Origin: UBA3263 sp964549975
GTDB taxonomy: Bacteria > Bacteroidota > Bacteroidia > Bacteroidales > Muribaculaceae
Assembly (NCBI GenBank): GCA_964549975.1
Contig: CAZJWM010000025.1
Span: 1-21,888, forward strand
Direction of reading: 5' to 3'
DNA length: 21,888 bases
Made by a program: the position numbers and the translations under genes. Shown here piece after piece: positions 6,895-14,786 of this stretch. Numbering within the stretch: the first letter of the stretch is position 1; the number at the start of each line of letters is the position of its first letter. The notes under the pieces are model-generated. The model ran no database searches. It saw only the letters and a list, made by a program, of their open reading frames with translations, and was not told the origin of the DNA.

Positions 6895-9129
6895 TTATTT
6901 GCGGCGTTTGCGCGAGGATGTTTCGCGCTTGCCGGTGCGCTTATGTGAACGCTTGTGAGGCTTTTCATGTTCGGGGGCACGCGATGACGGTTGCCCGTCG
7001 TCGGAGATGAGCACGAAGTCCAACTGGCGACGTTCGATGTCGGTGCGAGCCACACGAATCACCACCTTGTCGCCAAGGCGATAGACTGTGTTGGTGCGGC
7101 GGCCAACCAGACGATAGTTACGCTCGTCGAAGTCGTAGTAGTCATCGGCCAAATCGCGAACCGACACGAGACCTTCACACATATTCTCGGAAATCTCCAC
7201 AAAGAGTCCCCATTCGGTGACACCCGTCACCACTCCGGCAAAGTCTTCGCCGAGGTGGCCTTCCATGAATTCCACCTGCTTGTATTTGATGGAAGCGCGT
7301 TCGGCCGACACAGCGGTCTGCTCCATCTGCGAGCAGTGGTCACACTGGCTCTCAAGCTTTTGCAACTGCACGGAGCGTCCGCCGTTGAGATAGCGGTCGA
7401 GCAGACGGTGAACCATCATGTCGGGATAGCGGCGAATGGGCGAAGTGAAGTGAGTGTAGTAGTCGAAGCAGAGACCATAGTGGCCAATGTTGGTGGTGCT
7501 ATACACGGCCTTGGCCATGCTGCGTATGGCCAGTGTGGAGAGGAAGTTCTCCTCAGGCTGTCCCTTCAGCTCCTCGAGCATCTTGTTGATGGAGCGGTTG
7601 ATATCCTTGGGGGTGCCGGTGGTGCGCACTTTGTAGCCAAAGGTGGATGCCAGATTTGCCAGATCGCTCAGGCGAGTGGGATCGGGCTGGTCGTGCACAC
7701 GATAGACAAATGCCTTGGGCTTCTTGTGATTCGCGGGGTTGCCAATCACGGTGGCCACGGTGCGGTTGGCCAGGAGCATCAACTCTTCCACCAACTTATT
7801 GGCATCTTTCGACACCTTATAATATACGCCCAGGGGATGGCCCTCTTCGTCGAGGTTGAACTTCACCTCGGCGCGGTCAAACTCCATTGCGCCCTGTTCG
7901 AAACGTTTTGCGCGCAGAGCCTTGGCGATGCGGTCGAGCACCAGCATCTCCTCGGCATAGTCGCCTTTGCCGGTTTCGATGATCTCCTGAGCTTCTTCGT
8001 AGGCATAGCGGCGATTGCTCTCAATTACGGTTTTGGCAATGTGAGAATTGTAGACATTGCCTTTTTCATCCATCTCAAAGATGCAAGAATAGGCCAACTT
8101 CTCCTCGTTGGGACGAAGCGAGCAGATGCCGTTGCAAAGGTGTTCGGGCAGCATCGGCACGACGCGGTCTACGAGATAGACCGACGTGGCGCGGTTTTGG
8201 GCTTCGCGGTCGAGGGCGGTGTCGGGTTGCACGTAGTGGGTCACGTCGGCAATGTGTACGCCCACTTCATAGTGACCATTTTTGAGCCGACGAATACTCA
8301 GGGCATCGTCGAAGTCTTTGGCATCTTTGGGGTCAATGGTGAAGGTGAGCACTTGGCGCATATCTTCGCGGCGTGCAATCTCCTCGGGGGTGATGCCGGC
8401 GCCAATCTTGGCAGCAGCACGCTCCACGCTTTCGGGATAGTGATAGGGCAAGCCGAATTCGGCCAAGATGGCATGAATCTCTGTGTTGTTTTCGCCTTGA
8501 CGGCCCAACACGTCGATGACTGCACCGGTGGGCATTTTGGCGCGTTCGGGCCATGCAGTGATTTTCACCACGGCCTTGTCGCCGGTGGTTCCTCCGTGGA
8601 GTTTATCCTTGGGGATGATAATATCCGTGGCAAGATATTTGGAGTCGGTGCTCAGAATGGCATACGAGCGTTGCACGTCGAGCACACCGATGAATGTCTG
8701 CTCGGCCGCTTCAACGATTTTCACCACTTCGGCTTCGGGTTCCACACCGCGACGGCGAGCGGCCACCGACACCATCACTTTGTCGCCGTTGAGAGCGTGC
8801 ATCGAATTGCGTTCGGCCACAAAGATGCTCTCACCGTCGGAGTCGGTAATCACAGAGTTTTTGCCATTGGAACGTCGGACAAACACGCCGCTCACCACGT
8901 TGGAACGGGTAGGGGCCTTATACTTGCCGGGCGACGTCTCGATGATTTCGCCATCAAACGCAAGCTCCGCCAGGCGCAGGGCCACGGCACGCTGCTTGGC
9001 CGGAGTCTTTGCCCCGATGGCAGCGGAAACTTGTCGATAGTTAAAGGTATTTTGCTTCTGCTGGGCTATATAGCCGGCGACGAGCTGATTGAGCTGTGCA
9101 TCGCCTCTTTTGTTTTTTGAGGTGCTCAT
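6895..9129 (-). CDS. rnr: Ribonuclease R (3'-5' exoribonuclease)
   Basis: This 744-residue protein has the full RNase II/R domain order. A helix-turn-helix-like N-terminal domain (about 10-75) is followed by two cold-shock/OB domains (about 80-235), the RNB catalytic domain (about 255-590) and an S1 domain (about 635-715). A lysine/arginine-rich tail typical of RNase R rather than RNase II ends the protein. Asp266, Asp272, Asp274 and Asp275 (in DPKDAKDFDDA) are the Mg2+-binding catalytic residues, and HFTSPIRRYPD is the RNB signature. The enzyme degrades structured RNA and takes part in RNA quality control. It lies 89 bp downstream of gyrB on the same strand. I found no TAnnTTTG element in front of it, so it may depend on read-through from gyrB or on an atypical promoter. 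Confidence 0.97.
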   Translation of the reverse strand: MSTSKNKRGDAQLNQLVAGYIAQQKQNTFNYRQVSAAIGAKTPAKQRAVALRLAELAFDGEIIETSPGKYKAPTRSNVVSGVFVRRSNGKNSVITDSDGESIFVAERNSMHALNGDKVMVSVAARRRGVEPEAEVVKIVEAAEQTFIGVLDVQRSYAILSTDSKYLATDIIIPKDKLHGGTTGDKAVVKITAWPERAKMPTGAVIDVLGRQGENNTEIHAILAEFGLPYHYPESVERAAAKIGAGITPEEIARREDMRQVLTFTIDPKDAKDFDDALSIRRLKNGHYEVGVHIADVTHYVQPDTALDREAQNRATSVYLVDRVVPMLPEHLCNGICSLRPNEEKLAYSCIFEMDEKGNVYNSHIAKTVIESNRRYAYEEAQEIIETGKGDYAEEMLVLDRIAKALRAKRFEQGAMEFDRAEVKFNLDEEGHPLGVYYKVSKDANKLVEELMLLANRTVATVIGNPANHKKPKAFVYRVHDQPDPTRLSDLANLASTFGYKVRTTGTPKDINRSINKMLEELKGQPEENFLSTLAIRSMAKAVYSTTNIGHYGLCFDYYTHFTSPIRRYPDMMVHRLLDRYLNGGRSVQLQKLESQCDHCSQMEQTAVSAERASIKYKQVEFMEGHLGEDFAGVVTGVTEWGLFVEISENMCEGLVSVRDLADDYYDFDERNYRLVGRRTNTVYRLGDKVVIRVARTDIERRQLDFVLISDDGQPSSRAPEHEKPHKRSHKRTGKRETSSRKRRK

Positions 9130-9164
9130 AATACCTATTAAACGTTTTAGAATGAATATTGGTT

Positions 9165-9207
9165 GAGGGCCGAAACCGCCACGACATTATGGCTGGCCTC
9201 GGCCCTC
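9165..9207 (-). terminator. Hairpin after gyrB, possible weak terminator
   Basis: GAGGGCCGA (9165-9173) and TCGGCCCTC (9199-9207) form a perfect 9-bp stem 12 bp beyond the gyrB stop codon. On the minus strand the bases after the stem are AT-rich but hold no uninterrupted T-run. It may therefore attenuate rather than fully stop transcription into rnr. Confidence 0.5.
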
Positions 9208-9218
9208 TATTAGATCAA

Positions 9219-11174
9219 TTAAGCGTCGATGTTGGCATACACAGCGTTTGCCTCGATGAAGTCGCGGCGAGGAGCCACGTCTTCGCCCATGAGCATCGAG
9301 AAGATGCGATCGGCCTCGGCGGCATCGCTGATATGCACTTGTTTGAGAATGCGGCGTTCGGGGTCCATGGTGGTTTCTTTCAGCTCTTTGGCGTCCATTT
9401 CACCCAGACCTTTGTAACGCTGCACCTTGGCAGTGGGGCCAAGTTTCTCCACAGCTTCGCGGAGCTGACGGTCGTCCCAGCAATATTCCTCCTGCTTGCC
9501 GCGGCTCACTTTGTAGAGCGGCGATGAGGCTATGTAGAGGTAGCCTTGCTCGATGACCGGACGCATTCGGCGGAAGAAGAATGTCATCAGAAGGGTGTCG
9601 ATGTGCGAGCCATCGACATCGGCATCTGTCATGATGATAATCTTGTGATAAGCAATCTTGCTGATGTTCACCTCCTTGGAGTCGTCGTCGGTGCCGATGG
9701 TGACACGCAGAGCTCTAAACAGGGCGGTGATTTCCTGATTTTCGAAGATTTTGTGGTCCATAGCCTTCTCCACGTTGAGGATTTTACCACGAATGGGGAG
9801 GATGGCCTGATATTTGCGGTCGCGAGCCGACTTGGCGGAACCGCCTGCAGAGTCACCCTCCACGATGAAGAGTTCGCAGTCTTCAGCTATGCGACTTGTG
9901 CAGTCGGCCAATTTGCCGGGAAGGCCACCGCCACCCAGCGGCGACTTGCGCTGAATTTCGGTGCGAGCCTTGTAGGCTGCATGGCGAGCGGTTGCTGCAA
10001 GGATAATCTTTTCGATGATGGTCTTGGCCTGCTGAGGATGCTCCTCAAGATAGTCGCGCAAAGCCTCGGCCACGGCCGTCTGCACGGGGCCGCTCACTTC
10101 GCTGTTGCCAAGTTTTGTTTTGGTCTGGCCTTCAAATTGAGGCTCCATCACCTTCACCGACACGACAGCGGTCAAGCCCTCGCGGAAGTCGGAGGGGTCG
10201 ATGTCCACCTTGTTCTTGGCAAGTTTGTCGAGCATCTTGTTCTCCTCGGCATATTTCTTGAGGGTGAAGGAGAGGCCGCGACGGAAACCGTTGAGGTGCG
10301 TACCACCTTCGATGGTGTTGATGTTGTTGACGAAGGAGTAGACGTTTTCGTTAAACGAGGTGTTGTAGGTCAGAGCCACCTCCACGGGCACACCCTGGCG
10401 CTCCGTATTCAGGTGAATCACGTCGTTGATCAGCGGCTCCTTCGAGGCGTCGATGTAGCGAACAAAGTCTTCCAGACCTGCTTCGGAGAAGAATTTCTCC
10501 ACTTTCACGTTGCCTTCTGCGTCCTTCTGGCGACGGTCGGTCAGCGTCAGTGTGATGCCGGCATTCAGATAAGCCAGGTCGCGCAGACGATTTGCGAGAG
10601 TGTCGTAGTTGTAGACAGTCTCAACGAAAATCGACTTATCGGGGAGGAACGTGATGGTGGTGCCGGTGGTTTCGCTGGTGCCAATCACTTTCAGCTCGGA
10701 AGTGGGCTTACCGCAAGAATATTCCTGCATGTAGACATTGCCGTTGCGGCGCACTTCGGCGCGCAGATACGTGGAGAGCGCGTTCACGCAGCTCACACCC
10801 ACGCCGTGCAGACCGCCCGACACCTTATAAGAACCTTTATCAAATTTACCGCCGGCGTGCAACACGGTGAGCACAACTTCGAGGGCACTCTTGTGCTCCT
10901 TTTCGTGCATATCCACGGGGATACCACGTCCATTGTCCACCACGGTAATAGAATTATCTTCGTTAATGGTCACTTCAATGTGGGTGGCATAACCGGCAAG
11001 AGCTTCATCGATGGAGTTATCCACGACCTCATACACCAGGTGATGCAAACCCTTCGACGAAATGTCGCCGATATACATGGCAGGACGCTTTCTCACGGCC
11101 TCAAGTCCCTCAAGCACTTGAATGGAACTTGCGCCGTAGTCCTGCGCTTCATTTTCTTCTAATTCGTTAGTCAT
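9219..11174 (-). CDS. gyrB: DNA gyrase subunit B
   Basis: At 651 residues it matches GyrB of Bacteroidota, which lacks the insertion found in E. coli. The GHKL ATPase domain carries E49-VVDN, the NGRGIP loop (81-86) and GGLHGVG (120-126). The transducer domain follows. The TOPRIM domain carries E439-GDSAGG and D517-A-D-V-D-G, which bind Mg2+, and the C terminus has the GLGEMD-type region. GyrB powers the GyrA2GyrB2 enzyme that introduces negative supercoils. EGDSAGGSAK favours GyrB over ParE. It is transcribed divergently from metK from its own promoter at 11207-11237 and precedes rnr. gyrA is not in the window. Confidence 0.96.
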   Translation of the reverse strand: MTNELEENEAQDYGASSIQVLEGLEAVRKRPAMYIGDISSKGLHHLVYEVVDNSIDEALAGYATHIEVTINEDNSITVVDNGRGIPVDMHEKEHKSALEVVLTVLHAGGKFDKGSYKVSGGLHGVGVSCVNALSTYLRAEVRRNGNVYMQEYSCGKPTSELKVIGTSETTGTTITFLPDKSIFVETVYNYDTLANRLRDLAYLNAGITLTLTDRRQKDAEGNVKVEKFFSEAGLEDFVRYIDASKEPLINDVIHLNTERQGVPVEVALTYNTSFNENVYSFVNNINTIEGGTHLNGFRRGLSFTLKKYAEENKMLDKLAKNKVDIDPSDFREGLTAVVSVKVMEPQFEGQTKTKLGNSEVSGPVQTAVAEALRDYLEEHPQQAKTIIEKIILAATARHAAYKARTEIQRKSPLGGGGLPGKLADCTSRIAEDCELFIVEGDSAGGSAKSARDRKYQAILPIRGKILNVEKAMDHKIFENQEITALFRALRVTIGTDDDSKEVNISKIAYHKIIIMTDADVDGSHIDTLLMTFFFRRMRPVIEQGYLYIASSPLYKVSRGKQEEYCWDDRQLREAVEKLGPTAKVQRYKGLGEMDAKELKETTMDPERRILKQVHISDAAEADRIFSMLMGEDVAPRRDFIEANAVYANIDA

Positions 11175-11206
11175 ATCGAATGTAACAATCGTTGTTTTCT
11201 ATGCTA

Positions 11207-11237
11207 CAAAGGTACAAAAAATCCCCGAAAAAACCAA
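11207..11237 (-). promoter_or_regulatory. gyrB promoter
   Basis: On the minus strand TTG (11237-11235) and TACCTTTG (11214-11207) are separated by exactly 20 nt. The -7 box lies about 33 bp before the gyrB start codon, which leaves a leader of about 25-30 nt. Confidence 0.8.
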
Positions 11238-11266
11238 GCCTCAAAGAAAAAGAATTTTGCCCGTCA

Positions 11267-11281
11267 CATCGGCCGCCGATG
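11267..11281. promoter_or_regulatory. 15-bp palindrome between gyrB and metK promoters, candidate operator
   Basis: CATCGGC (11267-11273), a central C, and GCCGATG (11275-11281) form a perfect interrupted palindrome. It ends one base before the metK -33 TTG and lies about 30 bp upstream of the gyrB -33. It is GC-rich within an AT-rich region. The spacing suits a dimeric regulator site, but no regulator can be named. Confidence 0.4.
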
Positions 11282-11282
11282 A

Positions 11283-11312
11283 TTGTTTTCTCGCAAAAAA
11301 TTCGTACCTTTG
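11283..11312 (+). promoter_or_regulatory. metK operon promoter
   Basis: TTG at 11283-11285 and TACCTTTG at 11305-11312 are 19 nt apart and match the Bacteroidota -33/-7 pattern. Transcription should begin near 11316-11320, so the leader of about 60 nt is almost entirely the riboswitch that follows. Confidence 0.8.
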
Positions 11313-11325
11313 CACCGTTAGTAAA

Positions 11326-11376
11326 GGTGGACAAATTTGTCTGCTTGCAACCACCATAATAAAAAATGCTAAAAGC
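11326..11376 (+). ncRNA. SAM-II-type (metA motif) riboswitch in the metK leader
   Basis: The leader shows the SAM-II H-type pseudoknot layout. Stem P1 is GGTGG (11326-11330) with CCACC (11351-11355). The first loop contains ATTTG (11334-11338) and CTTGCA (11344-11349). The 3' strand is A-rich and carries TGCTAAAAGC (11367-11376). GCA (11347-11349) can pair with TGC (11367-11369), and GCTT (11343-11346) with AAGC (11373-11376), leaving the conserved TAA of the ligand core between them. The primary sequence follows the known SAM-II consensus (TTGCA before the P1 3' strand, then AAA and GCTAAA) as I recall it. The element ends 2 bp before the metK ATG, so SAM binding should block translation initiation. 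The gene downstream makes SAM, which fits feedback control. Confidence 0.8.
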
Positions 11377-11378
11377 TT

Positions 11379-12638
11379 ATGAACTATCTTTTTACAAGCG
11401 AGTCGGTCTCTGAGGGACACCCCGACAAAGTGGCCGACCAAATTTCCGATGCTATTCTCGACGAATTTCTCGCCTTCGACCCTCAGTCGAAAGTGGCGTG
11501 CGAAACCCTTGTCACCACAGGCCAGGTGGTCATCGCCGGCGAGGTGAAAAGCAAGGCGTATGTCGACTTGATGGACGTGACCCGTCGAGTGATTTCCGGC
11601 ATCGGCTACAATCGTAGCGAACTGAAATTCGACGCAGAGGCTTGCGGAGTGTTCTCGGCAATCCACGAGCAAAGCGCCGACATCAATCGCGGCGTGGACC
11701 GCGAAACCGAAGCCTCGCAAGGCGCCGGCGACCAAGGCATGATGTTTGGTTATGCCACCGACGAAACTGAAAACCGCATTCCCCTGACGCTCGACCTGAG
11801 CCACCGCATCTTGCGCGAGCTCTCCGCCATCCGTCGCGAAGGGAAGGAGATGACCTATCTGCGCCCCGACTCTAAGAGCCAAGTGACGGTGGAATACGAC
11901 GAGCAAAACCATCCGGTGAGAATCCACACCATTGTGGTTTCGACTCAACACGACGAGTTTCTCGCCGACGACGAGGCTATGCTCAAGGTCATCAAAGAAG
12001 ACGTGCGCAACATCGTGCTGCCGCGCGTCATCGCCCAACTCCCGGCAAAGACTCAGGCGCTGTTCGACGACAACTTGATTCTCCACGTGAACCCCACCGG
12101 CAAATTCGTGATCGGCGGCCCCCACGGCGATACCGGTCTGACCGGCCGCAAAATCATCGTCGACACCTATGGCGGCCGCGGCGCACACGGCGGCGGTGCC
12201 TTCTCGGGCAAAGACCCCAGCAAGGTTGACCGTTCCGGCGCATACGCAGCCCGCCACATTGCCCGCAATCTGGTGTCGGCCGGAGTGGCCCACGAGGTGC
12301 TGGTGCAGGTGGCCTATGCCATCGGCGTGGCCCAGCCTGTGAGTCTCACGGTGAACACCTACGGCACGTCGCTGGTGAAGATGAGCGACGCCGAGATTGC
12401 CGCCAAGGTGGCCAATCTGTTTGACATGACGCCTCACGGCATCGAAACTCGCCTGAAGCTCCGCGCCCCCATCTATCAGGAGACCGCCAGCTACGGCCAC
12501 ATGGGTCGCACACCGCAAGTGGTGACCAAGACCTTCAACTCCCGCTACGAAGGCGAACGCTCCATCGAAGTGGAACTCTTCACCTGGGAGAAAGAGGATA
12601 TGATCGACGAAATCCGCAAAACATTCAACATCAACTGA
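11379..12638 (+). CDS. metK: S-adenosylmethionine synthetase
   Basis: This 419-residue protein makes S-adenosylmethionine from methionine and ATP. It has the N-terminal SEGHPDKVADQ motif, GAGDQGMMFGYA (the methionine/ATP-site hexapeptide region) and the glycine-rich GGRGAHGGGAFSGKDPSKVDRSG loop region with the active-site lysine and aspartate. It is somewhat longer than E. coli MetK (384), as is usual in Bacteroidota. It is the first gene of a five-gene operon, led by its own promoter and a SAM-II-type riboswitch that ends next to the start codon. Its TGA overlaps the trmD ATG by one base (TGATG). Confidence 0.98.
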   Translation: MNYLFTSESVSEGHPDKVADQISDAILDEFLAFDPQSKVACETLVTTGQVVIAGEVKSKAYVDLMDVTRRVISGIGYNRSELKFDAEACGVFSAIHEQSADINRGVDRETEASQGAGDQGMMFGYATDETENRIPLTLDLSHRILRELSAIRREGKEMTYLRPDSKSQVTVEYDEQNHPVRIHTIVVSTQHDEFLADDEAMLKVIKEDVRNIVLPRVIAQLPAKTQALFDDNLILHVNPTGKFVIGGPHGDTGLTGRKIIVDTYGGRGAHGGGAFSGKDPSKVDRSGAYAARHIARNLVSAGVAHEVLVQVAYAIGVAQPVSLTVNTYGTSLVKMSDAEIAAKVANLFDMTPHGIETRLKLRAPIYQETASYGHMGRTPQVVTKTFNSRYEGERSIEVELFTWEKEDMIDEIRKTFNIN

Positions 12639-13312
12639 TGCGCATCGACATACTCACCGTTCTGCCCGAGATGCTGGAATCGCCGCTTGGCTGCTCCATC
12701 TTGAAACGTGCCCAAAACAAAGGGCTCGTGGAGTTTCACGTCCACAATCTGCGTGACTACACCACCAACAAGCATCGCAAAGTCGACGACTATCCCTTTG
12801 GAGGCGAAGCGGGTATGGTGATGCAAGTGGAGCCGGTAGATCGTGCCATCTCGGCACTGAAGGCCGAGCGAAGCTACGACGAGGTGATCTTCACCTCGCC
12901 CGACGGCGACCTGCTCACGCAACCGATGGCCAACCAACTCTCCATGCTCGAAAACGTGATAATCCTCTGCGGACACTACAAGGGCGTGGATTGGCGCATC
13001 CGCGAGCATTTGGTCACCAAGGAGATTAGCATCGGCGACTATGTGCTCACCGGCGGCGAAATCCCGGCAGTGGTGATTGCCGACGCAATGGTGCGACTCA
13101 TCCCCGGAGCCATTGGCGACGAGCAGAGCGCACTGAGCGACTCTTTTCAAGACAACCTGCTGGCCCCTCCGGTCTACACCCGTCCGGCCGACTACAACGG
13201 CTGGCGTGTGCCCGACATACTGCTCTCCGGCCATGAGGCAAAGATTGCCGAATGGCGCCACGAGCAGAGCCTTGAGCGCACACGTCGTTTACGTCCCGAC
13301 CTGCTCCAATGA
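12638..13312 (+). CDS. trmD: tRNA (guanine-N1)-methyltransferase TrmD
   Basis: This 224-residue SPOUT-class enzyme methylates G37 of tRNAs with SAM and so prevents +1 frameshifting. LCGHYKGVDWRIRE and the knot segment SIGDYVLTGGEIPAVVIADA are the family signatures, followed by the IPG...DSF region that binds tRNA. E. coli TrmD is longer (255) and the C-terminal part here is compact. Usual trmD neighbours (rimM, rplS, rpsP) are absent; here it follows metK with a one-base overlap and overlaps the glycosyltransferase by 4 bp. It should therefore be coupled to SAM synthesis. Confidence 0.97.
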   Translation: MRIDILTVLPEMLESPLGCSILKRAQNKGLVEFHVHNLRDYTTNKHRKVDDYPFGGEAGMVMQVEPVDRAISALKAERSYDEVIFTSPDGDLLTQPMANQLSMLENVIILCGHYKGVDWRIREHLVTKEISIGDYVLTGGEIPAVVIADAMVRLIPGAIGDEQSALSDSFQDNLLAPPVYTRPADYNGWRVPDILLSGHEAKIAEWRHEQSLERTRRLRPDLLQ

Positions 13313-14370
13313 AAGTGTTGCATCTACTCAACGGCAAAGCCTGGGGCGGCGAAGAGCAATATGCGCTCGACGTCGCCTCAGAGATGCTCTGTCGGCATCT
13401 GTCGGTGGAGGTGATTTGCCGCTCGGCCGCGCAGGTGCACGATCGCTTTGCCGCAGCATCTATCCCCACCGTCAAACTGCCCATGGGCGGCGCATTCGAC
13501 TTGATCACGCCGATAGGCCTGAGCAAGATTCTGCGCCACACTCAGGAGCCGGTGGTGATTCACGCCCACAATCTATCCACACTCGCCATGGCGCTGAAAG
13601 CGCGACGATTGTCATCGCGCACTGATGTGCGTGTGGTAATGACGCGCCACTCGGCCGAACCTCTTGAGCGTAGCCGCTCCGTTGAGCGCCTGCTTGACGA
13701 AGCCGATGCGCTGATATTCGTGTCGCAACTGGCCCGCGACAATTCGCTGCGCAACATCACCCTCGCCGACAACGCCAAAGTTCGGGTGATCAACAACGCC
13801 ATACGCCGCGCACCATCCACGCCCGCCGAACCCGCCGAGCCTCCAATCATCGCATTCGTTGGCCGCATCGTCCCGGGCAAAGGTCTCGACGTGTTGATCG
13901 ACGCATTGGCGCTAATCACCGACCGCCAATGGCGCTTACGCATCATAGGCGAAGGCGAGGCCGCAGCAGTGACACCACTGATACGCCGTGTGCGCAAACA
14001 CGAAATAGACGACCGCGTGGAGTGGCTCGGCTATGTCGACGACGTGGCCTCGGCCTTGAAGGGGTGCTCCATCGGCGTACTCCCGAGCACGGTGGTGGAA
14101 GCCGGCCCGCTCACGGTGTTGGAATATATGGATGCCGGGCTGGTGCCGGTGGCCACGGGCAACGGCGCCCAACGACACATCATCAACGACGGCGAAGACG
14201 GCCTTCTGGTGCCGCCCATCCACACTCATCGCATGGCCGAAGCCCTGTCGAAACTGCTCGACAATCCGCAGGAACGCCGCGCCATGGCGCACAGCGCTCG
14301 CAATCATTATCTTGAAGATTTCTCCTACGACATATTTTTCACAAAACTCCTTAACGTTTATAACCAATGA
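13309..14370 (+). CDS. Family 4-type glycosyltransferase (GT-B fold)
   Basis: At 353 residues it has the two Rossmann-like halves of GT-B enzymes. The N-terminal half opens with MKVLHLLNGKAWGGEEQ, the usual sugar-acceptor side with a Gly-rich loop. The C-terminal half has FVGRIVPGKGLDVLIDAL and an EAGPLTVLEYMDAGLVPVATG segment, which corresponds to the nucleotide-sugar-binding EX7E motif (here E-A-G-P-L-T-V-L-E). Such enzymes transfer a sugar from a nucleotide donor in LPS, capsule or glycoprotein assembly; donor and acceptor cannot be read from sequence. It has no membrane segment and should act at the cytoplasmic face. It overlaps trmD and aroQ by 4 bp each, an unexpected place for such a gene. 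Confidence 0.88.
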   Translation: MKVLHLLNGKAWGGEEQYALDVASEMLCRHLSVEVICRSAAQVHDRFAAASIPTVKLPMGGAFDLITPIGLSKILRHTQEPVVIHAHNLSTLAMALKARRLSSRTDVRVVMTRHSAEPLERSRSVERLLDEADALIFVSQLARDNSLRNITLADNAKVRVINNAIRRAPSTPAEPAEPPIIAFVGRIVPGKGLDVLIDALALITDRQWRLRIIGEGEAAAVTPLIRRVRKHEIDDRVEWLGYVDDVASALKGCSIGVLPSTVVEAGPLTVLEYMDAGLVPVATGNGAQRHIINDGEDGLLVPPIHTHRMAEALSKLLDNPQERRAMAHSARNHYLEDFSYDIFFTKLLNVYNQ

Positions 14371-14786
14371 AAAAAGTGCTGATTATCAACGGCCCGAATC
14401 TCAACCTGCTGGGCCGTCGCCAACCCGAAATTTACGGTTCCGAAACCATGGACTCCACGCTTGACAAGCTCTCGAAGCTCTGCCAAGTGGAATATTTCCA
14501 GTCCAATCACGAAGGCGAGATCATAGACCGACTTCATGCCGTGGGATTTGACCACAGCTATGCCGGAGTGGTGCTCAACGCCGGAGCCTACACCCACACC
14601 TCCTTGGCCATTGCCGACGCAATTGCCGCAATAGAAATTCCCGTGGTGGAAGTGCACATCTCCAACATTGCCGCTCGCGATGAGGTGCGCCACCACTCAA
14701 TGATTGCGCCCGTGTGTCGCGGCTCCATTGCCGGTTTCGGCCTCGACAGCTATCGCCTGGGCGTGGAAGCTCTCATCAATGGATAA
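14367..14786 (+). CDS. aroQ: Type II 3-dehydroquinate dehydratase
   Basis: This 139-residue protein has the length and motifs of dodecameric type II dehydroquinases of the shikimate pathway. IINGPNLNLLGRR is at 6-18, with the catalytic Arg18 and Tyr23 of the flexible lid. NAGAYTHTS at 71-79 binds substrate, and VEVHISN with His97 is the conserved catalytic-site histidine region. The enzyme converts 3-dehydroquinate to 3-dehydroshikimate. It overlaps the glycosyltransferase stop by 4 bp and the following methyltransferase start by 8 bp. No other shikimate gene is nearby. Confidence 0.97.
   Translation: MKKVLIINGPNLNLLGRRQPEIYGSETMDSTLDKLSKLCQVEYFQSNHEGEIIDRLHAVGFDHSYAGVVLNAGAYTHTSLAIADAIAAIEIPVVEVHISNIAARDEVRHHSMIAPVCRGSIAGFGLDSYRLGVEALING

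Noticed and set aside
6991..9120. 709-residue open frame on the + strand opposite rnr
   Set aside because: It mirrors rnr codon by codon, has His/Gly/Val-rich composition typical of an antisense shadow, and shows no family motif. rnr on the minus strand has complete domains and catalytic residues.
9130..9164. Separate promoter for rnr
   Set aside because: No TAnnTTTG box is present in the short gap after the gyrB hairpin, so I do not annotate one.
9546..11162. 538-residue open frame on the + strand opposite gyrB
   Set aside because: It is an antisense shadow of gyrB, a consequence of GC-rich codon choice; no promoter or recognisable domain.
11241..12518. 425-residue open frame on the - strand opposite metK
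   Set aside because: It is an antisense shadow of metK that runs across the metK promoter and riboswitch; composition is shadow-like.
14704..14778. Extended start for the O-methyltransferase
   Set aside because: It would add 25 residues read out of frame from aroQ, with no similarity to the family N terminus. ATG 14779 gives a normal length.
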